Below the pieces are notes generated by a model. The model did not search any database. It was not told the DNA's origin and saw only the letters and a program-made list of their open reading frames with translations. The translations under genes were made by a program, and so were the position numbers. DNA of 64,000 nt, taken from positions 372,001 through 436,000 of the forward strand of contig NZ_JAJSEC010000001.1 in NCBI RefSeq assembly GCF_021272185.1. Direction: 5' to 3'. The stretch comes from Roseivivax sp. GX 12232 (GTDB lineage Bacteria; Pseudomonadota; Alphaproteobacteria; Rhodobacterales; Rhodobacteraceae). How positions within the stretch are numbered: the first letter of the stretch is position 1; each line of letters starts with the position of its first letter. This document shows positions 8,470-17,654 of the stretch, piece after piece.

Positions 8470-9749
8470 TGATCTGGCTCATCGTGATCTTCGCCCTCGT
8501 GCTGCTGCTCGGCGGCTTCGAGATGTTCCTGGTGCTAGCGCTGCCCGCGCTCGGCGTGAAAGAGGCCTTCTACCCCAATCTGCCCGATGCCGCGCTGGTC
8601 CAGAAGGTGATCGGCGGGATCAACCACAGCACGCTCCTGGCGATCCCCTTCTTCATCCTGGCGGCGCATCTGATGGGCGCGGGGCGCATCGCGACCCAGC
8701 TCACCGACCTGATGCGGGTCTTCTTGGGCCACACCCGGGGCGGCATGGGCCAGACCACCATCGGCGCCTCCATGGCCTTCGGATCGGTCTCGGGCTCGGC
8801 GCCCGCCACAGTCGCGGCCATGGGCCGGATCGTCTATCCGCAGATGCGCGAGACCGGCTTTTCCGAACGCTTCGGGCTGGGCCTCCTGGTCGCCAGCGCC
8901 GAGACCGCGCTTCTGATCCCGCCCTCGATCACGCTGATCATCTACGGCTGGATCACCGGCACCTCGATCGCCCAGCTTTTCGCCGGCGGCCTGGCCGTGG
9001 GCCTGGTCCTGGGGCTCGCCTTCTCGCTCATGGTCACCATCGAGGCGCGCCGGCGCGGGCTCGAGGGCGGCCCCCGCACCGCCTGGAGCGACCGTCTGCG
9101 CGCGCTCTGGGACGCGAAATGGGCACTCGGCATGCCGGTGATCATCCTCGGCGGCATCTACAGCGGGCTCTTCACCCCGACCGAGGCCGCCGCGGTCAGC
9201 GTGGTCTACGCGATCTTCGTCGAGATGGTGATCTTCCGCGACCTCAACTTCGCCAAGCTCGTGGAGGTGACCGAGGACAGCGCCGTCGCGACGGCGGTGA
9301 TCTTCGTGCTTCTGGCCGTGGGCGGGCTTCTGTCCTTCTTCGTGACGCTCGCGCAGGTGCCCCAGGCGATCACCGCCTTCCTCGAGACCGCCAACGCGGG
9401 GCCGATCACCTTCCTTCTGGTGGTCAACCTCTGCTTCCTGATCGCGGGCATGTTCATCGACCCCAATTCGGCGCTCCTGATCCTGGTGCCGCCGCTCTTC
9501 CCGGTGGCCCAGGCCTTCGGCGTCGACCCGGTGCACTTCGGCATGATCGTCACGCTGAACATCTGCATCGGGATGATCACCCCGCCCTTCGGGCTCGACA
9601 TCTTCGTGGCCTCCTCGACGCTCGACAGGCCGGTCCTGTCGATCATCGCCGGGGTCTGGCCCTTCGTCGCCCTGAACATCCTGGTCCTGCTGATCGTCAC
9701 CTACGTGCCGGAGATTTCGCTCTTCGTGCCGGACCTGTTCTTCCGCTAA
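8469..9749 (+). CDS. dctM: TRAP transporter large permease (DctM)
   Basis: 426 residues, about twelve hydrophobic segments. Contains the DctM motifs MGQTTIGASMAFGSVSGSAPATVAAMG, ETALLIPPSITLIIYGWITGTSI and ITPPFGLDIFVASS. Forms the substrate/Na+ symport channel with DctQ. Only 16 bases separate it from pyrK, so transporter and catabolic enzymes appear to be one transcription unit. Confidence 0.9.
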   Translation: MIWLIVIFALVLLLGGFEMFLVLALPALGVKEAFYPNLPDAALVQKVIGGINHSTLLAIPFFILAAHLMGAGRIATQLTDLMRVFLGHTRGGMGQTTIGASMAFGSVSGSAPATVAAMGRIVYPQMRETGFSERFGLGLLVASAETALLIPPSITLIIYGWITGTSIAQLFAGGLAVGLVLGLAFSLMVTIEARRRGLEGGPRTAWSDRLRALWDAKWALGMPVIILGGIYSGLFTPTEAAAVSVVYAIFVEMVIFRDLNFAKLVEVTEDSAVATAVIFVLLAVGGLLSFFVTLAQVPQAITAFLETANAGPITFLLVVNLCFLIAGMFIDPNSALLILVPPLFPVAQAFGVDPVHFGMIVTLNICIGMITPPFGLDIFVASSTLDRPVLSIIAGVWPFVALNILVLLIVTYVPEISLFVPDLFFR

Positions 9750-9765
9750 CCCAAGGAAATCCGCT

Positions 9766-10605
9766 GTGGCCCTGTTGTCCCCCGCGCGGCTCGATCCCGC
9801 GCCGACCCGCCCCATCAAGGAGATCCTCGCGACGGTCCTTACCCATGAGACCGTGGCCGAGGACTACCGCCTGCTCGAACTCTCCGCGCCCGCCGAGGCG
9901 CTGGACTGCGCGCCGGGCCAGTTCTTCCACATCCTCTGCCCCGTCGACGGCGAGAGCCAGCCCTTCCTGCGCCGGCCCATGTCGATCTACGGCTACGACA
10001 AGGCGCGGGGGCGGTTGAGCTTTCTCTACAAGGTCACCGGCGAGGGCACCCGCGCCCTGGCGCGGCTGGCGCCCGGGGCAGGCCTGAACGTCACCGGCCC
10101 GCTCGGCCGGGGTTTCACCATCCCCGAGGAGGCCCGCGGCCTCCTGGCGGTGGCGCGTGGCGTCGGCCTCGCGACGCTGGCGCCGCTCGCGCAGGAGGCC
10201 CGGCGCCTTGGCCGCGAGTTGACGGCGATCTGCTCGGCCCGGAGCCCCGAACACCTCATGTCGATCGAGCATTTCGAGGCGCTCGGCGCGCGGGTGATCC
10301 AGGTCACCGACAGCGCCGGCACCTCGGCGCCCGAGCATCTGCGCGGGCTGATCGAGGCCGAGATCGCCGAGGGCCGGGTCGACATGCTCTATACCTGCGG
10401 CTCCAACCGGCTCCTGAAGCTCTGCCAGGAGATCGGCGCCAAGGCCGGCATCCCCGGCGAAATCGCGCTCGAGCAGCAAATGGCCTGCGGCATCGGCATG
10501 TGCCAGTGCTGCGTGCGCCCCTTCCGCAAACCGGGCGGCGTCGAACAGCTGCGCGTCTGCCGCGAAGGCCCGGTCTTCGACATCCAGGAGGCTCTCGAAT
10601 GGTAG
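9766..10605 (+). CDS. pyrK: Dihydroorotate dehydrogenase electron-transfer subunit (PyrK-like)
   Basis: 279 residues from a GTG start preceded by AAGGAA. The N-terminal ~100 residues are a flavin-binding beta barrel with FLRRPMSIYG (the RPxS FAD motif); the middle is an NAD-binding region; the C terminus carries a 2Fe-2S cluster motif, C-GIGM-C-QC-C followed after ~16 residues by VCREGPVF, as in PyrK. The subunit passes electrons between NAD(H), FAD and the FMN of PyrD. Oddity: the usual GGG(I/V)G nucleotide loop reads VARGVGLATLAPL, so cofactor preference may be changed. Coupled to pyrD by a seven-base overlap. With pyrC and an M20 hydrolase downstream, a role in orotate reduction is more likely than pyrimidine synthesis. 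Confidence 0.88.
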   Translation: MALLSPARLDPAPTRPIKEILATVLTHETVAEDYRLLELSAPAEALDCAPGQFFHILCPVDGESQPFLRRPMSIYGYDKARGRLSFLYKVTGEGTRALARLAPGAGLNVTGPLGRGFTIPEEARGLLAVARGVGLATLAPLAQEARRLGRELTAICSARSPEHLMSIEHFEALGARVIQVTDSAGTSAPEHLRGLIEAEIAEGRVDMLYTCGSNRLLKLCQEIGAKAGIPGEIALEQQMACGIGMCQCCVRPFRKPGGVEQLRVCREGPVFDIQEALEW

Positions 10606-11543
10606 ACCTGACCGCCCGGGTCGGCGCGCTGACCCTGAAGAACCCGATCATGCCCGCCTCCGGCACCTTCTCGCGCGAGATGGCCGAGGTCTTCGACCTC
10701 GACGCGCTGGGGGCGCTGGTCACCAAGACCATCACCGCGGAGATCCGTGGCGGCAATCCCACCCCGCGCGTCTGCGAGGTCGAGGGCGGCATGCTGAACT
10801 CCATCGGCATCCCCTCGAAGGGGCTGGGGGCCTTCCTGGCCTCCGAGCTGCCTGCCTATGCGGGCCACCGTGCGCCCCTGGTGGTCAGCATCTCGGCCCC
10901 CTCGGTCGAGGGGTTCGCCGCGCTCTGCGAGAAGGTGAGCCAGCCCGGCGTCGCCGCGATCGAGGCCAATATCTCCTGTCCGAACATCGAAGAGGACGGC
11001 AAGGCCTTCGCCATGCGCCCCGAGACCACGCGCCGCGTGCTCGAGGCGCTGCGCGGCGCCACCGACCTGCCGCTCTGGGCCAAGCTCACGCCCAACACCG
11101 GCGAGACCGTCGAGGTCGCCCAGGCCGCCGAGGCGGCGGGGGCCGACGGGCTGGTCGTGGCCAACACCATGCTGTCGATGTCCATCGACCCGCGCAGCCG
11201 CAAGCCCAAGCTCGGCAACCTGATGGGCGGGCTCTCGGGGCCGTCCTTCAAGCCGATCGCGCTGCGCATGACCTATCAATGCGCGCGCTCGGTCGAGATC
11301 CCGGTGATCGGCTGCGGCGGCATCTCCACCGCCGAGGACGTGGTCGAATACCTGATCGCCGGGGCCTCGGCGGTGCAGGTCGGCACCGCGAGCTTCATCA
11401 ACCCCACCGCCATGCCCCGGCTTCTCGACGACCTCGCCGCCTTCATGCGGACCGAGGGGATCGCCAGCGTCGCCGAGCTGGTGGGCTCGATCCGCGACGA
11501 CGCCACCGCCGAGGCGGTGCGCTTCATGGAGACCGCGCCATGA
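10599..11543 (+). CDS. pyrD: Dihydroorotate dehydrogenase, class 1B catalytic subunit
   Basis: 314 residues, TIM-barrel FMN enzyme. The catalytic base is Cys127 in EANISCPN, the mark of class 1 enzymes; together with the PyrK partner next door this makes it class 1B, NAD-linked and in principle reversible. Other visible motifs: NPIMPASGTF at the start, MLNSIGIPSKG, and the phosphate-binding VIGCGGIS and AVQVGTASF. Alphaproteobacteria normally make pyrimidines with the membrane class 2 enzyme, so a 1B pair inside a TRAP operon suggests catabolism: orotate plus NADH to dihydroorotate. An alternative substrate such as another pyrimidine cannot be excluded. Overlaps pyrK upstream and the hydrolase gene downstream (ATGA). 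Confidence 0.88.
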   Translation: MVDLTARVGALTLKNPIMPASGTFSREMAEVFDLDALGALVTKTITAEIRGGNPTPRVCEVEGGMLNSIGIPSKGLGAFLASELPAYAGHRAPLVVSISAPSVEGFAALCEKVSQPGVAAIEANISCPNIEEDGKAFAMRPETTRRVLEALRGATDLPLWAKLTPNTGETVEVAQAAEAAGADGLVVANTMLSMSIDPRSRKPKLGNLMGGLSGPSFKPIALRMTYQCARSVEIPVIGCGGISTAEDVVEYLIAGASAVQVGTASFINPTAMPRLLDDLAAFMRTEGIASVAELVGSIRDDATAEAVRFMETAP

Positions 11544-12841
11544 GAGACGTGACCCATCCCGCCGCCGCAACCCGCGCGCCCGCGCTCGGGCCCGAGGACG
11601 CCGCCCTCGCCGAGGAGCTCTTCGCCGAGATCGCGGCACGGAGCCCCGACACCCGGGGCGTCAGCCGCCCGGCCTGGTCGGCCAAGGAGACCGAGATCCT
11701 CGACTACCTGACCGCCCGCGCCGAGGCCGAGGGCCTGGTGGTCACCGCCGATGCGCTCGACAACCGGGTCTTCTGCCTGCCCGAGGACGCGGGCCGCACC
11801 CCCTACCGGCTGATCGGCAGCCATGTCGACAGCGTGCCCGTGGGCGGCAATTACGACGGGCTCGCCGGCGTGATCGCCGGGCTCGTCTGCCTGATCCACC
11901 AGAAGCGCGCAGGCCGGGGCTTTGCCCGTCCGCTGCGCGTCATCGCCATGCGCGGCGAGGAAAGCGCCTGGTTCGGGCCTTGCTACATGGCCTCCAAGGC
12001 GCTGACCGGCACGCTGACACCCGAGGAGCTGGAGGCCCCGCACAAGGGCGACGGCCAGCCGCTCTCGGCGCATATGGCGGCGCTTGGCGTCGACGTGGCG
12101 CCGATCGCCGAGGGGCGCGGGCTGCTGCCGCTCGACGAGATCGCGGAATACCTCGAGCTGCACATCGAACAGGGCCCGCTTCTGGTCGGCGAGGACCGGC
12201 CCGCCGCCGTGGTCACCGGCATTCGCGGCAACCTGCGCCTGAAGGAAGTCCGCGCCTTGGGCGAGCCGGGCCATTCCGGCGCGGTGCCGCGCAGCTATCG
12301 CCGCGACCCGGTGATGGCGAGTGCAAAGCTTCTGGCGCGGCTCGACGATCTCTGGGCGCGCGAGGTCTCCGAGGGTGGTGACCTGGTGATCACCAGCGGC
12401 ATGATGAGCACCGATCCGCAGCATCACGCCATGGCGCGGATCCCCGACAGCCTGACCTTCAGCTTCGAGATCCGCAGCCAGCACCCCGAGACGCTGGCCC
12501 GCGTCGAGGCCGCGCTGCAGGACGAGATCGCCCGGCTGACCGAGGAAACCGGCGTCACCTTCGAGCTGCCGCGCCCGATCCGCAACGCCCCGGCCAAGGT
12601 CGACGCGGCGCTGCACGAGGCGCTGCTGGCGGCCATGGAGCGCGCCGGGCAGGCGCCCTACGCCATGGCCTCGGGCGGCGGGCATGACGCGGCGATCTTC
12701 GCCAATGCGGGCGTGCCCACGGGCATGGTCTTCGTGCGCAGCCGGGGCGGCTCGCACAATCCCGACGAAAGCATGGAGGTCGCCGACCTCCTGGCCGGGG
12801 CCGAGATCCTGCTGGCGCATGTCACCACGGAGGGCGCATGA
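11540..12841 (+). CDS. M20-family N-carbamoyl-L-amino-acid hydrolase (ureidosuccinase candidate)
   Basis: 433 residues, the size of the M20 amidohydrolase family of carbamoyl-amino-acid hydrolases, allantoate amidohydrolases and beta-ureidopropionases. Two-metal-site residues are visible: [15 protein letters not shown] (His, Asp), RGEESAWFG (Glu pair), LHIEQGP (His) and [11 protein letters not shown] (C-terminal His). The central dimerisation domain contains [10 protein letters not shown]. It would hydrolyse a carbamoyl amino acid to amino acid, CO2 and ammonia. Placed between pyrD and pyrC and overlapping both, the best inferred substrate is N-carbamoyl-L-aspartate, giving L-aspartate. The hydantoinase HyuAB cluster 9 kb upstream could also feed it, since such products are carbamoyl amino acids. 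Confidence 0.82.
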   Translation: MRDVTHPAAATRAPALGPEDAALAEELFAEIAARSPDTRGVSRPAWSAKETEILDYLTARAEAEGLVVTADALDNRVFCLPEDAGRTPYRLIGSHVDSVPVGGNYDGLAGVIAGLVCLIHQKRAGRGFARPLRVIAMRGEESAWFGPCYMASKALTGTLTPEELEAPHKGDGQPLSAHMAALGVDVAPIAEGRGLLPLDEIAEYLELHIEQGPLLVGEDRPAAVVTGIRGNLRLKEVRALGEPGHSGAVPRSYRRDPVMASAKLLARLDDLWAREVSEGGDLVITSGMMSTDPQHHAMARIPDSLTFSFEIRSQHPETLARVEAALQDEIARLTEETGVTFELPRPIRNAPAKVDAALHEALLAAMERAGQAPYAMASGGGHDAAIFANAGVPTGMVFVRSRGGSHNPDESMEVADLLAGAEILLAHVTTEGA

Positions 12842-13887
12842 CCGCCGAGCTGGAGATCCTGCGCCCCGACGACTGGCACCTGCACCTGCGCGACGGCGCG
12901 ATGCTGGCGGCGGTGGCGCCGCACAGCACCTGGGCGCGGCGCGCGATCATCATGCCGAACCTCGACCCGCCGGTGACCACCTCGGCCGAGGCCGCGGCCT
13001 ATCAGCACCGCATCCGCCGCGCCCTGCCGCGCGGCAGCGACTTCACGCCGCTGATGACGCTGTATCTCACCGAACGCACCGATCCCGCCGATCTCGCCGC
13101 CGGGGTCGAGACCGGGATCGTGACCGCGGCGAAGCTCTATCCCGCCGGCGCCACGACCAATTCCGCCCGGGGCGTGCGCGACCTCGACGCGATCATGCCG
13201 GTCCTCGAACGCATGGCCGATCTGGGCGTGCCGCTCTGCACCCATGGCGAGGTCACCGCGCCCGAGGTCGACATCTTCGACCGCGAGGCGGTCTTCATCG
13301 AGCGGGTGCTGGCGCCGCTGCGCCAGAGGTTGCCCGAGCTGAAGGTGGTGATGGAGCATGTCACCACCGCCGAGGGCGTCGACTACGTGCGCGAAAGCGC
13401 GCCGGGCATCGGCGCGACGATCACCGTTCAGCACCTCATGCTGAACCGCAACGCGCTGCTCGCGGGCGGCATCCGGCCGCATTACTACTGCCTGCCGGTC
13501 CTGAAGCGGGAACGTCACCGCCAGGCGCTGCGACGCGCGGCGACCTCGGGGCACGCGCGGTTCTTCCTCGGCACCGATTCCGCGCCGCATCTCAGGGGCG
13601 CGAAAGAGGCGCCCTGCGGCTGCGCGGGCTGTTTCACCGCGCCCGTCGCCCTGCCCTGCCTCGCCCATGTCTTCGAGGAGGAAGGCGCGCTTGACCGTCT
13701 GGAAGCCTTCGCCTCGCGGAACGGCCCGGCTTTCTACGGGCTGGCGCCCAACCCCGACCGGCTGCGGCTGCAAAAGACCCGCAGCCCGATGCGCCCGCCG
13801 TCCAGCATCCAGACGCCCGAGGGGCCGGTCGAGGTCTTCGACCCCGGCGTGGCGCTTTACTGGCAGATGGAGCCGGCATACGCCTGA
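12838..13887 (+). CDS. pyrC: Dihydroorotase, class II (PyrC)
   Basis: 349 residues, like the homodimeric E. coli-type dihydroorotase. The binuclear zinc ligands are all present: [10 protein letters not shown] (HxH), the carbamylated lysine in [26 protein letters not shown], and the catalytic Asp in [18 protein letters not shown] and [15 protein letters not shown] match substrate-contacting stretches. The enzyme interconverts dihydroorotate and N-carbamoyl-L-aspartate. ATGA overlap with the M20 hydrolase puts both steps on one transcript, which supports ring opening in the degradative direction. The lone pyrC of a biosynthetic route would not be expected in a transporter operon. Confidence 0.93.
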   Translation: MTAELEILRPDDWHLHLRDGAMLAAVAPHSTWARRAIIMPNLDPPVTTSAEAAAYQHRIRRALPRGSDFTPLMTLYLTERTDPADLAAGVETGIVTAAKLYPAGATTNSARGVRDLDAIMPVLERMADLGVPLCTHGEVTAPEVDIFDREAVFIERVLAPLRQRLPELKVVMEHVTTAEGVDYVRESAPGIGATITVQHLMLNRNALLAGGIRPHYYCLPVLKRERHRQALRRAATSGHARFFLGTDSAPHLRGAKEAPCGCAGCFTAPVALPCLAHVFEEEGALDRLEAFASRNGPAFYGLAPNPDRLRLQKTRSPMRPPSSIQTPEGPVEVFDPGVALYWQMEPAYA

Positions 13888-13968
13888 GCCCAAGGGCCTT
13901 CACCTCCGGCGCGGCGCCGATGCACCGCCCGGGGCCACACCACGTTTTGCGCGACATGGGAGACCAAA

Positions 13969-14283
13969 ATGGCATTTCGCGACATCGCAGAGATCATCAA
14001 GAACAACGGCGGCGGCAGCCACGCCTTCGAAAAGGCCGCGCAGGCCGCCAATGCCGCGGCCGCGGCGGAGCCGCAGAAGGCCGCGGGCTATTTCCTGCTG
14101 GGCTGGGAGGCGATGGAATTCGTCAATGTCTTCGAGCGAATGCCGGTCTCGCAGGACGCCGCCCGGGCGGCGCAGGAGCGGCTGGCGGACCATGCCGCGG
14201 CGCTCGATGCGGCGGGGGATGCGCCCGAGGCGGTGCTCGAAGCGCTGAACGCCATGGTCGCGACCTACCTCGCGCCGCGCTGA
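13969..14283 (+). CDS. Small alanine-rich helical protein of unknown function
   Basis: 104 residues, no signal peptide or membrane segment, Ala/Glu-rich and probably all helical (QAANAAAAAEPQKAAGYFLLGW, LADHAAALDAAGDAPEAVLEAL). I do not recognise the family. It follows pyrC by 81 bases, on the same strand, with the ribosome-site-like GGGAGA seven bases before the ATG, and is followed by a strong terminator, so it is the last gene of the orotate-type operon or a small independent gene. A helical protein of this size could be an accessory or assembly factor, but that is only a guess. Confidence 0.6.
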   Translation: MAFRDIAEIIKNNGGGSHAFEKAAQAANAAAAAEPQKAAGYFLLGWEAMEFVNVFERMPVSQDAARAAQERLADHAAALDAAGDAPEAVLEALNAMVATYLAPR

Positions 14284-14304
14284 GCGTTCGACCTTCCGAA
14301 CAAG

Positions 14305-14345
14305 GAACCGGCGCGCGCCAGGACGGCGCGCGCCGGTTCTCTTTG
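14305..14345 (+). terminator. Rho-independent terminator of the TRAP-pyr operon
   Basis: A perfect 15-bp stem, GAACCGGCGCGCGCC (14305-14319) with GGCGCGCGCCGGTTC (14325-14339), loop AGGAC, followed by TCTTTGT. It lies 21 bases after the small helical gene and also ahead of the convergent aldolase gene, so it may stop traffic in both directions. Confidence 0.85.
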
Positions 14346-14363
14346 TGCTTCCGGGCGCGGGGC

Positions 14364-15020
14364 TTAGAGGATGCTCTGCCCCGTCGCCTTCCAGTCGGCG
14401 ACGAAGGCCGCCAGCCCCTTGTCGGTCAGCGCGTGGTTCGCCAGCCGCTCGATCACATCCGGCGGGATGGTCGCCGCATCCGCCCCGGCGAGCGCCGCCC
14501 CCGAGACGTGGTTGGCGCTGCGCAGCGAGGCCGCGAGGATCTGCGTCTGCAGCGCCGGATAGGCGTCATAAACCTGGCGGATGTCGTGCAGGAGCTGTTC
14601 GCCCTCGAGGTTGAGGTCATCGAGCCGGCCCACGAAGGGCGAGACATAGGTCGCGCCCGCCTTGGCCGCGAGCAGCGCCTGGGTGACCGAGAAGCAGAGC
14701 GTCACATTGGTCTCGCGGCCCTCGGCGCGGATGCTGGCGCAGGCGCGCAGCCCGTCCATGGTCAGCGGCAGCTTGATGCAGACGTTCTCGGCGATCTTGG
14801 CCAGCACCGCGGCCTCGCGCATCATGGTGTCGTAATCGGTCGCCGCGACCTCGGCCGAGACCGGGCCCTCGACCATGGCGGCGAGCTCGCGGATGGTCGG
14901 CAGGAACTCCGCGCCGCTTTTCGCGATCAGGCTGGGGTTGGTGGTCACGCCGTCGATCAGCCCGGCCTCGGAGAGGCGGCGGATTTTGGCGACATCGGCG
15001 GAATCGACGAAGATCTTCAT
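14364..15020 (-). CDS. fsa: Fructose-6-phosphate aldolase / small transaldolase (TalC/Fsa family)
   Basis: 218 residues, the length of the short class I aldolases related to transaldolase. N terminus [13 protein letters not shown] and GVTTNPSLI are diagnostic; the Schiff-base lysine is Lys83 in [17 protein letters not shown] and the C-terminal [20 protein letters not shown] stretch complete the barrel. It either cleaves fructose 6-phosphate to dihydroxyacetone and glyceraldehyde 3-phosphate, or acts as a transaldolase; sequence alone cannot separate these. It follows frcK by 20 bases as last gene of the frc operon, so fructose imported by FrcBCA is a sensible carbon source for it. Confidence 0.88.
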   Translation of the reverse strand: MKIFVDSADVAKIRRLSEAGLIDGVTTNPSLIAKSGAEFLPTIRELAAMVEGPVSAEVAATDYDTMMREAAVLAKIAENVCIKLPLTMDGLRACASIRAEGRETNVTLCFSVTQALLAAKAGATYVSPFVGRLDDLNLEGEQLLHDIRQVYDAYPALQTQILAASLRSANHVSGAALAGADAATIPPDVIERLANHALTDKGLAAFVADWKATGQSIL

Positions 15021-15040
15021 TCTGTCAGGGTCCTTGAGGG

Positions 15041-15694
15041 TTAGGGAGCGAGCTTGGCGTCCTGGCCAAGCCGGAGATCGGCGGGGCGCGAACGCTCCAC
15101 CACGAGGCGGGCGTTGGGCAGGTCGTTGCCGCGAGCGCGGGCCTCGGCGGCCTCGCGCGGCAGCCCGTGGTCGAGCCAGCGCCGGATCAGCCGGTCCTCG
15201 AGCACCTCGATCGGCGGGGCGATCATCACGCTGGCGTCGAACTCCGCGGCAAGCTTGCCCCAGGCGCCCTCGCCCAGGAGCAGGTAGTTGCCCTCGACCA
15301 CCACCAGCGGCACCTCGGCGCGCAGGAAGCCCGCGTCGGGCAGCGTGCAGTCGCGGGCCCGGTCGAAGAGCGGATAGGCGATGTCGCGCCCGCCGGCGCG
15401 GATCTCGCGGATCAGCGCCAGGAAGCTCTCGGCGTCGAAGGTCTCGGGCGCGCCCTTCTGGGCCAGGAGCCCGCGCGCCACCAGCTCGGGGTTCTCGAGG
15501 TGGAAGCCGTCCATCGGCAGCAGCGCCGCGCGGCCCGGGGTCTCCTGGTTCAGGCGGTCGACCACCTCGGCGGCCAGGGTCGACTTGCCCGAGCCCGGCG
15601 GCCCCGCGATGGCGATGATCGAGCGCGCGCCCGCGCGGGCGCGGCCCCCGATCAGTTCGAGAACCGCGCGGGTGTCCTGGTCCAGCGCCGCCAT
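15041..15694 (-). CDS. frcK: FrcK-like sugar/nucleoside kinase
   Basis: 217 residues with a P-loop GPPGSGKST at about residues 29-38 and a fold of the uridine kinase/pantothenate kinase type ([27 protein letters not shown]). It matches the FrcK component of the rhizobial frcBCAK fructose/mannose/ribose uptake operon, thought to phosphorylate the imported sugar in the cytoplasm. It follows frcA by only two bases. The first-residue choice (MAALDQD) is the first ATG and lacks a strong ribosome site, fitting translational coupling. Confidence 0.85.
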   Translation of the reverse strand: MAALDQDTRAVLELIGGRARAGARSIIAIAGPPGSGKSTLAAEVVDRLNQETPGRAALLPMDGFHLENPELVARGLLAQKGAPETFDAESFLALIREIRAGGRDIAYPLFDRARDCTLPDAGFLRAEVPLVVVEGNYLLLGEGAWGKLAAEFDASVMIAPPIEVLEDRLIRRWLDHGLPREAAEARARGNDLPNARLVVERSRPADLRLGQDAKLAP

Positions 15695-15696
15695 GG

Positions 15697-16479
15697 TCAG
15701 GCCGCCGGGGTGAGGCTGTCGGGGGTCTTGGCCCCGGTCATCAGCGCCACCGCGTCGGACATGGTGACCTCTCCGGGGCGCAGCACGCAGAGCCGCCGGC
15801 CCAGCCGGTGCACGTGGATGCGGTCGGCCACCTCGAAGACATGCGGCATGTTGTGGCTGATCAGGATGATCGGCACGCCGCGGTCGCGGACCCGGCCGAT
15901 CAGCTCCAGCACCTTGCGGCTTTCCTTGACCCCCAGCGCCGCCGTCGGCTCGTCGAGGATCACCACCTTGGAGCCGAAGGCCGCCGCCCGGGCCACCGCC
16001 ACGCCCTGGCGCTGGCCGCCCGAGAGCGTCTCGACCGTCTGGTCGATGTTCTGGATCGTCATCAGCCCCAGCTCGGAGAGCTTCTCGCGGGCGATGCGGC
16101 GCATCTCGGCCTTGTCGAGCTGGCGCAGCCAGCGGCCCATGGGCCCGGATTTGCGGATCTCGCGGCCCATGAACATGTTGTCCGCGATCGACAGCGCCGG
16201 CGACATGGCCAGGGTCTGGTAGACCGTCTCGATGCCGGTCTCCCGGGCCTCGATCGGCGAGCCGAAGGTGACCGGCTGGCCGTCGAGGCGGATCTCGCCC
16301 TCGTCGGGCTGGATCGCGCCCGAGAGCGCCTTGATCATGGTCGACTTGCCGGCCCCGTTGTCGCCGATCACGGCCTGGATCTCGCCGGGGTAGAGGTCGA
16401 AGTCGCAGTTGTCGAGCGCGGTCACCCGGCCGTAGCGCTTGGTCAGCCCGCGGGCGGAAAGGATCGGTTGCGTGCTCAC
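15697..16479 (-). CDS. frcA: FrcA sugar ABC transporter ATP-binding protein
   Basis: 260 residues from a GTG that overlaps the frcC stop (GTGA); the frame continues open upstream but only as antisense-type coding in frcC. One nucleotide-binding domain: Walker [10 protein letters not shown], signature [14 protein letters not shown], Walker [13 protein letters not shown], switch His in ILISHNM. Single-domain size distinguishes FrcA from double-domain RbsA. It powers FrcC-mediated import of fructose-type sugars captured by FrcB. The C terminus LTPAA follows the regulatory tail usual for this subfamily. Confidence 0.9.
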   Translation of the reverse strand: MSTQPILSARGLTKRYGRVTALDNCDFDLYPGEIQAVIGDNGAGKSTMIKALSGAIQPDEGEIRLDGQPVTFGSPIEARETGIETVYQTLAMSPALSIADNMFMGREIRKSGPMGRWLRQLDKAEMRRIAREKLSELGLMTIQNIDQTVETLSGGQRQGVAVARAAAFGSKVVILDEPTAALGVKESRKVLELIGRVRDRGVPIILISHNMPHVFEVADRIHVHRLGRRLCVLRPGEVTMSDAVALMTGAKTPDSLTPAA

Positions 16480-17528
16480 AGGCTGGCCCTCCGGATACGC
16501 TGGTCCACGGTGACGGCGGCGATGATCAGGACGCCGATCAGGAGATAGGTCCACTGCACATCCGCCCCGAGAAGGCGCAGGCCCAGCGTGAAGACCCCGA
16601 CGATCAGCGCCCCGAAGAGCGTGCCCGCCACCGATCCGCGGCCGCCGAAGAGCGAGATGCCTCCGATCACCACCGCGGTGATGCTTTCGATATTGGCCAA
16701 TTGTCCCGCCTGTGGCGAGACCGAGCCGATGCGCCCGATCAGGGCCCAGCCGGCGAAGGCGCAGATCAGCCCCGCCAGCGCATAGACCGAGATCAGCGTG
16801 CCGCGCACGTTGACGCCGGAGAGCTCCGCCGCCCCCGGGTCGTCGCCCACGGCGTAGACATGGCGGCCCCAGGCGGTCTGGCTGAGGACGTAGGTCAGCA
16901 CCGCCACCAGCACCAGGAGCAGGATCACCCCGTAGGTGAAGACCGCGCCGCCGACCTCGATGGTGCGGCCGAAGAACTGCAGGAGCGGCGCCTGTTCGGC
17001 GATGTCCTGGCTGCGGATCACCTCGGAGCCGGAATAGAGGAAGTTCGCCGCCAGCACGATCTGCCACATGCCGAGCGTCACGATGAAGGGCGGCAGCTTC
17101 CAGTAGGCCACGAGGTAGCCGCTGATCGAGCCGCAGATCAGCCCGCAGAGAAGTCCGCAGAGGACCCCCAGCGCCGGCGGCAGCCCGAGGTCGAAGGTGA
17201 ACTTGCCCATGATCACCGAGGACAGGATCATGATCGCCCCGACCGACAGGTCGATGCCCGCGGTCAGGATCACCAGCGATTGCGCCGAGGCGACGATGCC
17301 GATGATCGCCACCTGCTGCAGGATCAGCGTCAGCGCGAAGGGTGTGAAGAAGCGGTCCCCGAGCAGGAGACCGAAGATCGCCACGGCGACGATCAGCACG
17401 ATCAGCGGCACGATGGCGGGCGAGGCATAGAGGATGCCGGCGAGCTTCGCGCGCAGGCCCTGGGGCCCGGCGAAGGCGGCAACGGTCTCCGAGCCGGAGC
17501 CGTCGCTGTCAGGGGTTGCGTCCTGCAT
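16476..17528 (-). CDS. frcC: FrcC sugar ABC transporter permease
   Basis: 350 residues with about ten transmembrane segments of the ribose-type (BPD_transp_2) family. The ATG at 17528 was chosen because AGGAAGG lies seven bases upstream; a TTG farther out (17561) is possible but weaker. Contains the family's ILTAGIDLSVGAIMILSSV and GR-VYAVGDDPGAAELSGVNV cytoplasmic-loop motifs, and VIGGISLFGGRGSVAGTLFGA. Inner-membrane channel for FrcB-delivered sugar, coupled to FrcA by a four-base overlap. Separated from frcB by a hairpin-containing gap of 126 bases. Confidence 0.9.
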   Translation of the reverse strand: MQDATPDSDGSGSETVAAFAGPQGLRAKLAGILYASPAIVPLIVLIVAVAIFGLLLGDRFFTPFALTLILQQVAIIGIVASAQSLVILTAGIDLSVGAIMILSSVIMGKFTFDLGLPPALGVLCGLLCGLICGSISGYLVAYWKLPPFIVTLGMWQIVLAANFLYSGSEVIRSQDIAEQAPLLQFFGRTIEVGGAVFTYGVILLLVLVAVLTYVLSQTAWGRHVYAVGDDPGAAELSGVNVRGTLISVYALAGLICAFAGWALIGRIGSVSPQAGQLANIESITAVVIGGISLFGGRGSVAGTLFGALIVGVFTLGLRLLGADVQWTYLLIGVLIIAAVTVDQRIRRASL

Positions 17529-17582
17529 GGCGGGGCCTTCCTGGAATGGCGCTTGGGCCAAGAAATGTCGGTGTGGGGTGGC

Positions 17583-17639
17583 GGGCCCCGGGGGGCGGTG
17601 CGGCGGCCTCTCGGCCGCGCGCCCATCCCTCCGGGGCCC
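17583..17639 (-). terminator. Post-frcB compound hairpin (attenuator-like)
   Basis: Outer 9-bp inverted repeat GGGCCCCGG (17583-17591) and CCGGGGCCC (17631-17639) encloses an inner 6-bp stem GCGGCC (17603-17608) with GGCCGC (17613-17618). It sits 15 bases after the frcB stop, ahead of frcC, where a partial terminator would give more FrcB than FrcCA. There is no long T-tract on the minus strand. Confidence 0.55.
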
Positions 17640-17654
17640 TTGGTCAGGCCGGGA

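Noticed and set aside
9766-13887. Reading pyrK-pyrD-pyrC as the de novo pyrimidine operon
   Set aside because: A TRAP transporter, M20 hydrolase and dedicated divergent regulator share the transcript, and class 1B PyrD is unusual for this lineage; a catabolic reading fits better, though not proven.
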